Assembly: GCA_001566295.1 (NCBI GenBank)
Contig: KQ964261.1
Location: 248,001-312,000 of the forward strand
Direction of reading: 5' to 3'
From: Microdochium bolleyi
Taxonomy: Eukaryota; Ascomycota; Sordariomycetes; Xylariales; Microdochiaceae
Length of the DNA: 64,000 bases
Of this stretch, positions 12,104 through 22,657 are shown piece after piece. The number at the start of each line of letters is the position of its first letter. Positions within the stretch are counted from its first letter, which is position 1. The translations under genes and the position numbers were made by a program. The notes beneath the pieces were generated by a model. That model did no database searches and was not told the DNA's origin. It saw only the letters and a list, made by a program, of their open reading frames with translations.

Positions 12104-15004
12104 ATATGTCTCGAGAAGCAGAGTGGAAGAATCGGTGAATGCCTTTCTAGATGAAGGATTGCAGCAAACTATTCTCTACAAAAGCCCTCGACTTGTGTAT
12201 AGCAGAGGCAAGAGAAACAGATCTCTTTGCATTCGGATGGAGTCGTCTTTGGAATGTTAAAAGCAATAGAAATTCCCGATCTACGGATCATAAGACGATA
12301 CATACGGCTGTTCAGTTCCGAAGAGTGTGTGACTGTCTGCGTGAGAAGTGATGGTTTGTCGAAGTTGGGCAGGCAGATCGAGTCGTCTCCCGGCCACGTT
12401 CGCAGCGTCAACAATAGGCGTGTCGTTCCACCGCATGCTAACGGAGATGAGAGGAAACGCGTCATGGACGAGACCGTCGCAAAGAACGACAATGCCCGAG
12501 TTCATGCACGTGCCTAAACCTCACATCCACACGCTGTTTGCGGCCGCCGAAATTTCGCTTCCCGTTCGTACCAGCCCGGCCAGGGTTATGCAAGTGCTGC
12601 CAACGTCAGCGAAGCTTACAGATCGCAGATGGAGTCGGGTTGTGTAGGCGAGCTTCCAGGGACATCCTGTCCAACGAATAAACAATGCCATCCACAATAA
12701 TGGTCAGCTGTCCTGTGCGATGCCCTGACACTGGACGGAAGCCGACTCTGCCAGCCAGAAGTGTCAGGCCTGGGATCAATTTTTGTGTCTGTCCCAGCCT
12801 TGTCGTGCTGTGTACCGACGACAGGTTGGACGCTTAAAGAGTTGCTGCTGGGGCCCTTTGGCCTGGTGCAGGTACAATGGTGAATGGTCTGGGACTGGCT
12901 GTTGTGTCTGTCTGTTGCCGACTGGAAATCGGGTGCATCGAGGAAGACTACGATGTATGTGCATGGGACTGAGCTTCGACGGTAGGGGACCAACTCCGCG
13001 TCTCTCTATCCTGACGTATTCTCTCTTTCTATCCGTGGACGAAGACGAGGCAGATTGCAAGTTTGATGCATTCCTGCTCCTTCATAACTTCTGACGTAGA
13101 GTCTTTTTCAGTGGACTGGAATCCAGCAGGCGGCAACATTGACGTAAATTACCTCTACACATGTTCTTCTTCTTTACCGAAGTCCCTGACGTGCTTCGCT
13201 TTCGGGTGTTAGCAGGCTAGCGGAATCCAGCTGTCTGTTTCTACAAGGGCAGCAGATGGGTACCGTCGAGATCCCTGGGGTGCTTCGCTCTCAATCTATG
13301 CCGTTCTTAGAGGAGAGTCACGGAAGGATAGGTTGGGAGAGCGGCGGGTGCCAAATTTCGTTTGGAAAGGGCTGTCCCGTCTTATGCGGTTGAGCTCGGT
13401 CACTGTGAGTCTCTGTTCTTCCTATTGATGCACGAGGATTGAGGAAATGGGAGAGCAACGTTGTCTCTGATTGGCGCGTCGTAGAGATGATATGGAAGAT
13501 GTCGCTTGTTGGGAAACATGTAGAGTGGCTGGGTTGAGAAGAGGGCGTGTTTCTTCTTGAGCAGTGTTCCTTTGATTCAGCACCGCCGTTCCTGAACAGC
13601 ATCTTCGTGGTTCTATGTGGCACTTCTACTCTGAGTGGCAGTCTTCCAATCATACGACAAGGCTCTCCTTCTTGAAATTCGAGCTCGTGGCTCTGCTCCG
13701 TCGAACATAGAAAGATCAGAGGGTCTCATGGAGTCGTTCTGCTGTCCACGATGGCGGTCAAGGGTAGTGACCGCGAGTTTGTGCAGCACCTTCTACAGAG
13801 AGGAACCTGGCCGAGGAGTTGCTGAGCCGCTCTTCCTTCGATTGTTGCATGATCTTGCACAGCCAGCTCGGCACGCAAAGACGACCTTATGTGCACACCT
13901 TGATACACCAAGCCAACTGGTTCCATTCCTGTCTGCTCTCGAAACAGCGATATTTCCCAGAGGATCGTGCCCGGGTTATTGTTTTCATGTTCCGCTACCC
14001 GTGCGTCATCCCGTAGGGCTGATCGACAATGCAGCTTACCAGGACCAGGGTCTCTCACCGAGGTAACGGCTAGGCCGGCAGCGACACAGGAGGATCGTGG
14101 GACAGCCTGTTGCGTGCGGCACGGGTGTCACGGCGTCCTAAGATTTATGTGTTTTATCCACATGTACAGGCCAGGAGCAAGTACCCAGGTATGTGAAGAC
14201 GTTTATTCCTGCGGTAGTGCTGACTTTGGTCCTTTTGTAGGCGCCTTGCGTGAGAGCGAGTGATGTCAGTCGTAAGACGATATCACCGACGCTAGGGACA
14301 AAAGAAACCGCCGACCCAGAGAAGCTCGTAACGCAGGTAGTGAGCAAGACGACCTGTCGTGGATACCGGCCTGGAACAGGATAACATTGCTACTCGGACT
14401 GCTATTGTCCAGTATCCAGGCTGAAGCCAAGCTGATGTGCGGACCTGGTCTGCCCTAAATGCGGAGTCTTGGCGGAAGGATTCGAACTCGAGCCTCCGCA
14501 AACCCCTGGCCGTCTCGGACTCAGGCCCCGACTTTTCACTTCGCCTCGAAGCTGGTTCATGGACCAGGCGATGCAAGAGTGCCGAGAGTGCCTGAGCCGT
14601 GAGCCGCAGTTACAGGGGCAATCTTCCGTGTTGAATTACATCTCGGGGCTATGACGCTGACAGCGACAGGGATCGCAGCGGCCCAGATCCCCACATGGGG
14701 CGTCCCGAAATAGCCCCTGTCGTCGTCTATCCGCAGCCTCCAGGTTCGCCTTGTTCGCGGGCTGGCTGGGGAGCACGATTCCAGGGAAGGGTAGTATTTC
14801 CCCAATGGGCATCGGGCACTGGACGGAGATCAGACTATTATATAACCTCGTGAAAGACCGCTTTGGAGAGCATGAGTCTGTGTGAATCACCAGCACACAT
14901 CGCCAGCCTCTCTCTCTCGTGACTTACACGGATCCCAGCTGCTCTCACCACTTCCTCCTCCTCCCCCTCACGACTCAACCGTCCATAAGAAGCCCTCGGA
15001 CAAG
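12104..15004. other. 2.9-kb intergenic region, no gene recognised
   Basis: Several open frames of 60-140 codons occur on both strands but none shows fungal codon bias, a plausible leader or a recognisable domain. A GGATTCGAAC stretch near 14478 was inspected as a tRNA T-arm and rejected. The right end holds the promoter of the SGNH hydrolase gene. Confidence 0.5.
14836..14845 (+). promoter_or_regulatory. TATA-box candidate of the SGNH hydrolase gene
   Basis: A TATTATATAA stretch stands in otherwise GC-rich sequence about 160 bp before the start codon at 15005 and is followed by a C/T-rich leader. This spacing and composition fit a TATA box of a regulated secreted-enzyme gene. It is inferred from position only. 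Confidence 0.4.
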
Positions 15005-15975
15005 ATGAAGTTCCTCGCCACGGCAGCCGCTGCAGCCCTAGCGCTGAGCAGCAACGTCCACGTCCTCGCCAAGCCTCTCGTCGCCAACTCGAGGCGCCAG
15101 GACACCTCCGTCCCACTGCGCATCATGCCCCTCGGCGCCTCCATCACCTGGGGCACCGCGTCCGAGGACGGCAACGGGTACCGCAAGATTGTGTACGACA
15201 GCCTCGTCGAGAGCGGCTTCTCGGTCGACATGGTCGGCAGCCAGCAGAGCGGAGACATGGAGGACAAGGTGAGTCTGCTTGTCATGAATCCGTTACCGCC
15301 ATCCTTCTCTTCTCTCCTCCCTCTCTTCTTCCATCTCCTCTCTCCTTCGTCCGGGAGAACACGCGATACAAAGACCCTTCAGAAACCACGTGACTAATCC
15401 ACGACAACAAAACACCAGGACAACGAAGGCCACCCGGGCTTCAAGATCACGCAGGTCAGCACCGCCGCGGACGCGAGCATCCCGCAGCAGCCCAACGTCG
15501 TGCTCATCAACGCGGGCACCAACGACTGCATCCAGAACGACGCCGTCGACTCCGCCCACGAGCGCATGGCGGCGCTGCTCGACAAGCTGTTCGACCAGGT
15601 GCCCGGGACCACGGTCGTGCTGTCCACGCTGCTCGTCAACGCGGACGACACGGTCGACGGCCGCGTGGCGGTCGTCAACGACGGGTACCGCGCGCTCGTG
15701 CGGAGCCAGCGCGAAGCCGGGCGCAGGATCGTGCTCGCTGAGATGAACGACGGGAACTACATCACCCGTGACGATCTCGTGGACGATGGGATCCACCCGA
15801 ACAGGAACGGGTACATCAAGATGGCCTTCATTGTGAGTTCTCCCTTCGTCTGCTGTGGCTCGCCTCATGCATGTGTCATTGCTGGGTGGAGAGGCTAACA
15901 GTCCCGTGTTTGTCCTAGTGGTACGAGGCCATTATGAATGCGTCCAAGGACGGCCTGATCCAGACTCCCAACTGA
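15005..15975 (+). CDS. secreted SGNH/GDSL hydrolase, CE3-like esterase
   Basis: The product is predicted to be a secreted esterase or lipase of the SGNH fold. Three exons (15005-15268, 15419-15832, 15919-15975; introns 150 and 86 nt) give 244 aa. Residues 1-22 form a signal peptide with an Ala/Leu-rich core. Block I is PLGASITWG, with the nucleophile Ser46. Block II is the Gly of GHPGF at the start of exon 2. Block III is AGTNDC, with Asn123. Block V is DDGIHPN, with Asp211 and His214 completing the triad. The order and spacing resemble carbohydrate esterase family 3 and related fungal secreted SGNH hydrolases, which deacetylate xylan or other polysaccharides, but the substrate cannot be read from sequence. 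The last exon adds 18 residues. No carbohydrate-binding module is present. Confidence 0.9.
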
Positions 15976-16569
15976 GTCTGAGAAACCAAGACACGCGATC
16001 TTTTCACTTTGCACTTTGCCAACCGATGATTGTGCAAGGAGCAGTACATACGCGCTAGGGTGCACAGACATTTTCCTTACACGTTGTCTATCTCGACATA
16101 TCTCTTTTCACGGGGATCGTTTCTGTACACTCTGTATATATATGAAAGTTGTACATACTATGGCTTGCCCAAACATGTTTGCGTACGTTGCAATGTGGTG
16201 TCAGAGAGCTTGTCGTGCGCCTCGACACGTTTGACGCGCTATGAAATATCCCGTGTAATCCAGCCAGGGGGTTCTGAGATAGGAAGACTGACTGCTAGGC
16301 CTTTTGTTTCATGATATGCCCCACGCGGTAAGGACGGCTTGTGCACGGCCCATGGAAGAACGCGGTTTGGTGAAAGCAACAACGAAAGAATATTGATACA
16401 TCGTGCGGATATCTGGGGTCTCGATAGATGATGTACAGAGTATGATACAATGCCACTGGCTCCATCTGCGCCAAACACGGCCAAGGTCTAAAGTCTACAT
16501 GTTCCGCAAAGCTTGGCACGCCATCTTTCATCTCGAAGTCTATGTCTTTTTCATTCATGATCGCGTTTT
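15976..16569. other. convergent 3' region SGNH hydrolase/mtRF1
   Basis: This 594-bp region separates two convergent stop codons and is relatively AT-rich, with a TATATATATG stretch near 16135. It probably contains both 3' UTRs. I see no gene. Confidence 0.55.
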
Positions 16570-17931
16570 TCACTTGCCCGCCGCCGTCTTCTTCGCCTCC
16601 GCCCTGGCGGCGATGGCGGACGCAGCCTCCTCCTCGGCGATGAGCGCCTGTATGTCGCGCTGCACGAGCCACTCCCGCGTGCTGTCCATGACCTTGCTGA
16701 GCATGGGCCCGCCCTCGAGCACGTCGGGCAGGTTATGCGTATCGAGCCCGCTGCGGTGGTCGGTGCACCGGTCCTGGCTGTAGTTGTACGTCCGGATCTT
16801 GTCGCCGCGCGTGATGCGGTCCCGGCTGAGCACGCTGTCCCGCAGCGCCGCGGCCGCCTCCTCGCGCTCCTCCTTGCGCTTCTGCGCGAGCCGCGAGCGC
16901 AGAAGGGCCCACGCGCTCTCCCGGTTGCGGTGCTGCGACCGCGAGTCCTGCATCGCCACCGTGATGCCCGTGGGTATGTGGGTGAGCCGGATCGCAGACT
17001 CGGTCTTGTTGACGTGCTGCCCGCCTGCGCCGCTCGCGCGCATCTTGTCCTCCCTGACCTCCTTGGGGTCGATGTAGAAGATGCTCTCTGGGTCGCTGTA
17101 GTCTGTCGCCGCGGAGGCGTCCTCCTCGGGGAAGGAGGGCAGCACCCACACCGCGACCGCCGAGGTGTGCGTGCGGCCGGACTTCTCCGTCGCGGGGACA
17201 CGCTGCACGCGGTGCATCCCGGCCTCGCCGCGGAACATGTCGTACGCACCGGGGTCGATGATCTCCAGCAGGGCTTCTTGGAGGGGCGTCTCGCTGGCCA
17301 CGCCCGCCATGCCCGTCGTGCTGCCGTCGACCGTCTCGTACTTGACCACCCGCGTCCGCAGGCCCATCCGCGTGCAGTACAGCTTGTACATCCGGAACAG
17401 CGCGTCGGCAAAGTACCGTCCTTCCATACCGCCCGGTCCGGGGCGGACCTCTAGCAGGCACGGCATGTCGGCGAAGGGGTCGCGCGGGGTGAGCGAGGCG
17501 GACAGCGAGGTCGCCAGGCGCTCGAGGCTGTCGGTCGTGGTCTTGTACTCGTCGACGGCGAGGTCGTGCAGCTCCTTGTCCGAAGAGTCGAGCATGCCCT
17601 TGAGCTCGGCGAGCGAGCTCTGCGCGGCGTCCCACTCCTTCAGAGCGGCGGCCACGCGGGACAGCTCGCCGAGCCGCTTGGCGGCTTTCGGGTCGAAGTC
17701 GTCGGTCAGCGAGGCGGTGATCTGGTCGTGCTCCGTGGCGAGGGCGCGGGCGCGCTCGACGAGAGCTCTCGGGATTGTGATCGGAGCCGCAGGCGCTGTC
17801 GGCGCAGCTGCTGCGCTGCTAGCGAAGCGTGCGAATTGTCGTGTGCGGTCGCGGCTGGCGGCGGCGGTGGCCGAGGGCTGTGCCAGCGCCCTGGTACAGC
17901 TCTGGCACACCCATTGAGCTGTCCTTCTCAT
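16570..17931 (-). CDS. MRF1: mitochondrial peptide chain release factor 1
   Basis: This factor recognises UAA and UAG stop codons in mitochondria and triggers hydrolysis of peptidyl-tRNA. The gene is a single exon encoding 453 aa. The first 40 or so residues are rich in Arg, Ala and Ser without acidic residues, as expected of a mitochondrial presequence. A helical N-terminal domain is followed by the PCRF region with RPGPGGMEG. The PAT tripeptide that reads the stop codon is at residues 246-248 within RVPATEKSGR. The catalytic GGQ is at 303-305 within ASGAGGQHVNKTES. The C-terminus is Ala/Glu/Lys-rich. Length and motifs match class I bacterial-type release factors such as yeast Mrf1. It is convergent with the SGNH hydrolase gene. 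Confidence 0.96.
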   Translation of the reverse strand: MRRTAQWVCQSCTRALAQPSATAAASRDRTRQFARFASSAAAAPTAPAAPITIPRALVERARALATEHDQITASLTDDFDPKAAKRLGELSRVAAALKEWDAAQSSLAELKGMLDSSDKELHDLAVDEYKTTTDSLERLATSLSASLTPRDPFADMPCLLEVRPGPGGMEGRYFADALFRMYKLYCTRMGLRTRVVKYETVDGSTTGMAGVASETPLQEALLEIIDPGAYDMFRGEAGMHRVQRVPATEKSGRTHTSAVAVWVLPSFPEEDASAATDYSDPESIFYIDPKEVREDKMRASGAGGQHVNKTESAIRLTHIPTGITVAMQDSRSQHRNRESAWALLRSRLAQKRKEEREEAAAALRDSVLSRDRITRGDKIRTYNYSQDRCTDHRSGLDTHNLPDVLEGGPMLSKVMDSTREWLVQRDIQALIAEEEAASAIAARAEAKKTAAGK

Positions 17932-19108
17932 AGTCTACCGCGGTAGCATGGAAGCAAGCCTGTCGAGTCTGCCGTGGTTGTGGCGTAGTGGCAGGTTGGT
18001 ATGACGTTGTGCTCTGTTATTTCACTGCACCAAAGAGAAGTTCGAATTTCGATGAGCTTAGCGCTCGCTGCACACTTCCTTCGCTTGAGTGCGGAAATGT
18101 TGCGCGTGCCTGAAAGCTGACAGGGGCCCACACATCCACAACGGTTTTCACCACGAGAGACTTGCCTTGACTCGACCTTGGAGCCCTTGATCTATTTTCA
18201 TTTTATCGATCCATGACTGACCATACTCCAGATTTGATGTGATTCTCCTTTGGTCTATATTTCAAGGTTCCGACCACCGCCGTGCTTGATTGCTACCGCG
18301 GTACCACCTCCGATGGAATTACCCAACATCAACTGGACACTGCGCTTCGTCGATTTACTAACATGATGAAAACCTGAGAACTTCATGTTGTTTGTGCACA
18401 TAGCCATGGTGCCAGCACGAATACTAAATATGGCGAGCGCGCATGGTGGAGCAAAGAAGACCATCACAACTAAAGTAACCTCGGGATCTCCTGCATTCAT
18501 CTAATCGGTGCACGGTGTCCGACCTTGTCACTCGTTCATCTGTCAGGAGACAGCTGTAAGTGAAGTATCATTCTGTATTTAAGCAAGCTGACCCTGCACG
18601 CAGGCTCTCATGTAATTCCAAAGAACTTCAAAAAGTGCAGGTATCCTTCATTATACCAGGTATCGTCCCGCCCCCGAAACGCCATAAAACCGTCAGCCTG
18701 TTCCAAGAAACTCAAAATGCCATGCCAGTAATCTCAATGAAGGAAGAAATGATCGGGATGTGCCGTTGTTGTAGTTGTGCTTTCCTGCTGTGCCACACCG
18801 TCGAAAAAGTGGTAAAGTATGGGACGTCGTGCCAGGCCGGATGAGTCGCCATGTTGTAGTTGTACCGAACATCGTTGGTCGAACCTCAAAGCCATCCTGC
18901 CGCATGATCTCAAGCTGGAATCAGGAGTGCTCATAGCGTGATCGTTGTGGGACGTCGAGCGGAACTAGGTGTCCCCGTGTTGCGGCAGGGCAGCTCGCGT
19001 ATAGTTTGATGCCAGCCTCGTCAAATGGTGGTAGACGAGTTGAAATTCTGGGCGACTCTGATACGGTCGTTGGCGGCATCGACGTGACTCTTCGGTGGTA
19101 GCGTGTGC
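17932..19108. other. intergenic region, no gene recognised
   Basis: The stretch is more AT-rich than its surroundings in part and has no frame with coding character. The left end is the MRF1 promoter and the right end is probably the 3' region of the small gene at 19109-19351. Confidence 0.5.
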
Positions 19109-19351
19109 TCAAGAGCGGCTGCCCCATCTCCAGCCGGAATTGGAGGGTGGAGACCGCGACAGCGGCGTGCTCGTGTGCGAAACGCTGCGATCGCTGTCCA
19201 TGGAGCGCTTCTCGGGAGATGGCGACCGGGCGCTGGGCGTGGCGTAAATGCCAGTGCGGGTGAGAGGCTCTGGGGAAGTCTGGCGGCCGACCTGCCATGA
19301 CTTGTAAATCTCCTTGCACAGGTGTGCGGACATTGTGTAAGTGGGCGCCAT
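19109..19351 (-). CDS. small Ser/Pro-rich hypothetical protein (80 aa)
   Basis: I do not recognise the family. The frame from ATG 19351 encodes 80 aa without introns. Its codons are strongly of the fungal type: TAC, CAC, TGC, AAG, GAG, CAG, GTC, GGC and CGC are used nearly exclusively. This sets it apart from the overlapping longer frame on the same strand. The sequence upstream is a long CAA/CT-rich leader ending CAGCAACAGCTCGCA just before the ATG. The first 25 residues look structured (MSAHLCKEIYKSWQVG); the rest is rich in Ser-Pro and Arg-Ser, with several SP/TP sites that could be phosphorylated, and ends in GWRWGSRS. There is no signal peptide or membrane segment. A small regulatory or stress-related protein is possible but unproven. 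Confidence 0.68.
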   Translation of the reverse strand: MAPTYTMSAHLCKEIYKSWQVGRQTSPEPLTRTGIYATPSARSPSPEKRSMDSDRSVSHTSTPLSRSPPSNSGWRWGSRS

Positions 19352-20664
19352 TGCGAGCTGTTGCTGGGGGTGGGGACTTCTGCTTGGCTTGGCAGTGAGT
19401 CGGGTCCGGTGGCTGAGGAGCAGGTCTGCGTTGCGGTCCAGGCAATATAGGGTGACCAAGATGACTACACGGGTTCTCAGGGAGATCTATGTAGAGATGG
19501 TTGTTGTGCGGTCGTGTGGTTGAATGTGTGGGCAGGTGAGGACCTTGTTGGGTGACTTGTATGTTGTATTTGGCAGGGTCTGGGTGGAAGGGGAAACGGG
19601 TAGACTGCGGCGTGATTACGAGTCGATAGAGTGTTCTTGTAATGCTGAGGCTGAGAAGAGAGACGAGACGACAATCACTAAAGATCGGGAAGGGCTGGAA
19701 ACAATCAAGGTCACGCGGGCAGACCGGCCGAGGGGGCACATCCGTGTCTTATACGAAGCGCCGAAGGGCGACGGCGCCTGCCACGAAACGAGGCGCTTTT
19801 GTCAACCTTGGAGGGGAGGTATCGAGTACCAGGCTTGGGCGGTGGAGACGGCGGGAATGACGCCTGATTGCGGCTGGGTTGCATTACCAGAGTTGAGTCA
19901 ACAGGACCTGCCCAGGTGCTGGTGCTGATCCAAGGTTTCAAAGCAGGATGGGTGGCTGCGGATCGGGAAGTGGAGGCCTGCAAACGGTTCAGGATTTGTG
20001 GCAGGCACGGTCCGGGGTCACGTCCCTGCCCAGATTGCGGACAAGCACCAATCACTGCTGCTGCAATGCTCTGTAATGATTACTTCCACCGTGTCTGATT
20101 GGGCACGGACTGGGCTGGCACCCGCTGGGTTCCGTCGGAGGCCCCGCCTCCAACTTCCAGAGTTGTCAGGTCCCAGCTGGGCCATCACACCACCGTGATC
20201 TACAGGCTTCCAGGCTAAGTACAGGCTACAGCACTGCCCGACCCGAAGTGCTGGCGGCCAGAGCCTGGCCCTGCAGCCCCGTCCGGCGCAAATACGCCCC
20301 ACCCCAGACAGCCCTGCAGATTCGAGCGGTTTCCTGCCTGCATTGTTCTCGTATGACTATCGGTTCACCTCTGGGCTGTCTGTGTCCAGCACTGGTGGGA
20401 GAACTATCTCCCTTTCTGAGCTCCAGGCACAGGAATAAGACCCCCACGAGTGACCGGCCAGACTTGACAAGTCCTTCGAATGAGCACGCGATATGTGGAT
20501 ACAATGGCAAGGCCTCACAGAACCACCCCGGGTGCCCAGGTGGCCAGTCAGCAATGAGCCTGCGGGGAGCACGCAATCAGCACAGGAACACACGACAACG
20601 CTTGGAGAGGCGACCAATAGCGGACATTTCTACGGACTATCCTCAAGACACCATTTACTTAAAG

Positions 20665-20694
20665 TACCTAAGGCACCATAAGGCGCGTTAGGTA
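20665..20694. repeat. short inverted repeat TACCTAA...TTAGGTA
   Basis: Two perfect 7-bp arms, TACCTAA at 20665-20671 and TTAGGTA at 20688-20694, are separated by 16 nt. The arms do not extend. The function is unknown; it may be a remnant of a repetitive element or a protein-binding site. Confidence 0.35.
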
Positions 20695-22073
20695 GACCAT
20701 CAGACTGCCACGCAGCGACCTCCGGGCATCACTTGACCCCCCGACGTACGCATACGCTTCGGTGGACACAGTGACAGCCAGCACCAGCAATATCTGACGT
20801 CGGCTAAGTCCTGGTGGACGCCAGGGTCCACCAATGTGAAGGTCATGGAAACGTCGCTCGAAACCGTCCGGCAGCTGTCCGGCCAGGGGCCAAGTATTTT
20901 CCATGCTGACCACGCACGCTGTCGTACCTGCAAAGCCGTTTTGTTTCTGCATGGCGTGTCGGTCTAGGGCCATCGCCATGCGGGCTGGCTGAAGCTGACA
21001 AAGCCTCTTCAGCACACCTGACATCTCGCGAAGTCTAGGGTGTTCGACAAGCTGGCGCGAGACCCGACCCTAGCCCCGAGATAGTTGTCCCTCAGTCCTG
21101 GCACAAATGGTGCTCGCCGAGTGCTTGTGCACGAACCAGTACAAGGGTGGAACTCAGACCGTCTGAGAGCAAAAGCCTTTTTGCTTTTGCTCGACACGTC
21201 ACATGACATCGCCCAGAGCTTGGATCATTTGCAAGTATTTGTACCGTATACCTCACCAACAACAATGTCCGTGAACCTGTTCATAGATCGCGGCTCCGAC
21301 TACAGAACTGCGCATACAACACCCTCGGAGCACAATGCACTCGGAGGTTTTGCTGGCCTCGGAAATGACGCGTCCCCGGGAAACCTCCGAGCTGTGATCT
21401 ACACGAACCTGGAGCACTCCGACGCACCTCAATACCGCGTTGGGGATAATACAGTGCGGTCATGAACGGGACCCCGCAGATCCCCAGGCACCTGCACCCA
21501 CGCCAAACTGTATACTCGAATATTAGTATAGAATGAGAAAGTGGGATGAATTAATAAATTAATAAATGAAAATGAAAATCTTCTTTCACTAATCTTCCCA
21601 CGAGACAAAATCTTGACATGTGAATGCTCGCTTATGGTTGACAAGACATGCCAGAGCGTGCAGAATGGATATCCCGCCATCGAAATATGTTGTCAATATC
21701 GCATTGCCAAGAATTGTACACTTTCCAGGTGTCGAAAAAACCCACAGTCATCGGCATGATAACTTCTTTATATGCTAGGGTCACGTCTTCGTTTCCCTGT
21801 TGTGGCGAGACAATCCATTTTGGAGAGCCTGCTTCTACTAAATGTGCAGCAACGATCCTTGTCTTCGAACATCACAATGGGACACCACAGGCTTCATACG
21901 AGCAAGTTGTCTTTCAGTAGTGTATGTTTTCACTGAGATTGAAATGGTTATAGTAAGGAACTTGCGCCTCTAGACTAGTGCTGTTGATCTATGCCACCCC
22001 GTGGGGATATATATGTATGTACACTGGCACGTCGCCGTCATCTAAGTATGTTCGTGTGGTGTATTGGTAATCC

Positions 22074-22092
22074 TGATGATGATGATGATAAT
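22074..22092. repeat. GAT trinucleotide microsatellite
   Basis: Tandem TGA/GAT units, about six copies ending in GATAATG, lie in non-coding sequence downstream of the small mitochondrial-type gene. Confidence 0.8.
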
Positions 22093-22314
22093 GCTGACGC
22101 TGGTGGTTTCGGCGATAGTTGCGCCAGACCGACTGACTAGCCGATCCCGGACAGCATGTCGGTCATGGTCGCGTTTGCTGGTTTCTGAGTGAGACCCAAG
22201 CTGGGGCGTGGTGAACACATCTATTCGCGGTTCATATTATTACTTTGAAAGGATGGTGGCGGCAGGCGGCTAATGCTGTGTGTGTTTATCCTGGCCTGGT
22301 GTCGATTGTTGATA

Positions 22315-22657
22315 TTACATGTGGCCGTTGAGCGCCCACCTGGCCCCGGCGGGCCAGAAGAGGACCGTCGTCATGAAGCCGGAGTATCTACACCAAATGG
22401 AACAAGACGGAGTCAGTAGCTATACCTCCACATGAACCGGCGGCGAAAATACCCATTCTCCATGGGATTTACGAGGACGAGAAGGTGAAGACTTACAGGA
22501 CGAGGTTCTGGGCCCGTGACCGCACAATCTTGGCCCAGTCGGCCTTTGCTGGGGACATGCTCGAGGGGAGGGGTTGCGGGTGCGCCTCGAAGCTGCGGGC
22601 GAACTGCCGCATGGAGGTGTACAGCGTACGGCGGGCAGCTTGCTGGACGGCAGACAT
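22315..22657 (-). CDS. small putative mitochondrial membrane protein (77 aa), two exons
   Basis: The two exons, 22657-22497 and 22387-22315, are joined across a 109-nt GTAAGT...GTAG intron and give 77 aa. The frame is completed by a split Leu codon. The N-terminus (MSAVQQAARRTLYTSMRQFAR) is rich in Arg, Ala, Ser and Thr and lacks acidic residues for the first 22 positions, which fits a mitochondrial presequence. The second exon encodes a hydrophobic stretch, FMTTVLFWPAGARWAL, then NGHM at the C-terminus, consistent with one short membrane span. Size and layout resemble small accessory subunits of the respiratory chain or ATP synthase. I cannot assign it to a particular complex. The intron hides the second half, so single-frame reading would not detect the gene. 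Confidence 0.72.

Larger units (their letters stand above)
19352..22314. other. 3-kb intergenic region, no gene recognised
   Basis: The left 300 bp are the leader of the small minus-strand gene. The remainder has no frame with coding character. It contains an inverted TACCTAA/TTAGGTA pair near 20.67 kb, an AT-rich patch near 21.53-21.60 kb and a GAT trinucleotide run near 22.08 kb. Confidence 0.5.

Noticed and set aside
14465..14530. tRNA-like T-arm (GGATTCGAACTC)
   Set aside because: The bases flanking the TTCGA loop do not pair into a 5-bp stem on either strand, and no acceptor or D-arm fits at tRNA spacing.
16551..17635. long alternative frames on both strands over MRF1
   Set aside because: They are Arg/Ala-rich shadows of the GC-rich release factor gene, which has intact PAT and GGQ motifs.
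17965..18060. tRNA-like sequence with GTGGCGTAGTGGC and GTTCGAATTTC
   Set aside because: The would-be T-stem does not pair and no anticodon arm is apparent.
18921..19739. 272-codon minus-strand open frame
   Set aside because: It overlaps the 80-aa frame, which has much stronger C/G third-position bias and a better start context; this one is His/Pro/Arg-rich with no coding bias.
21085..21465. 126-codon plus-strand frame
   Set aside because: No coding bias, domain or leader; probably chance.
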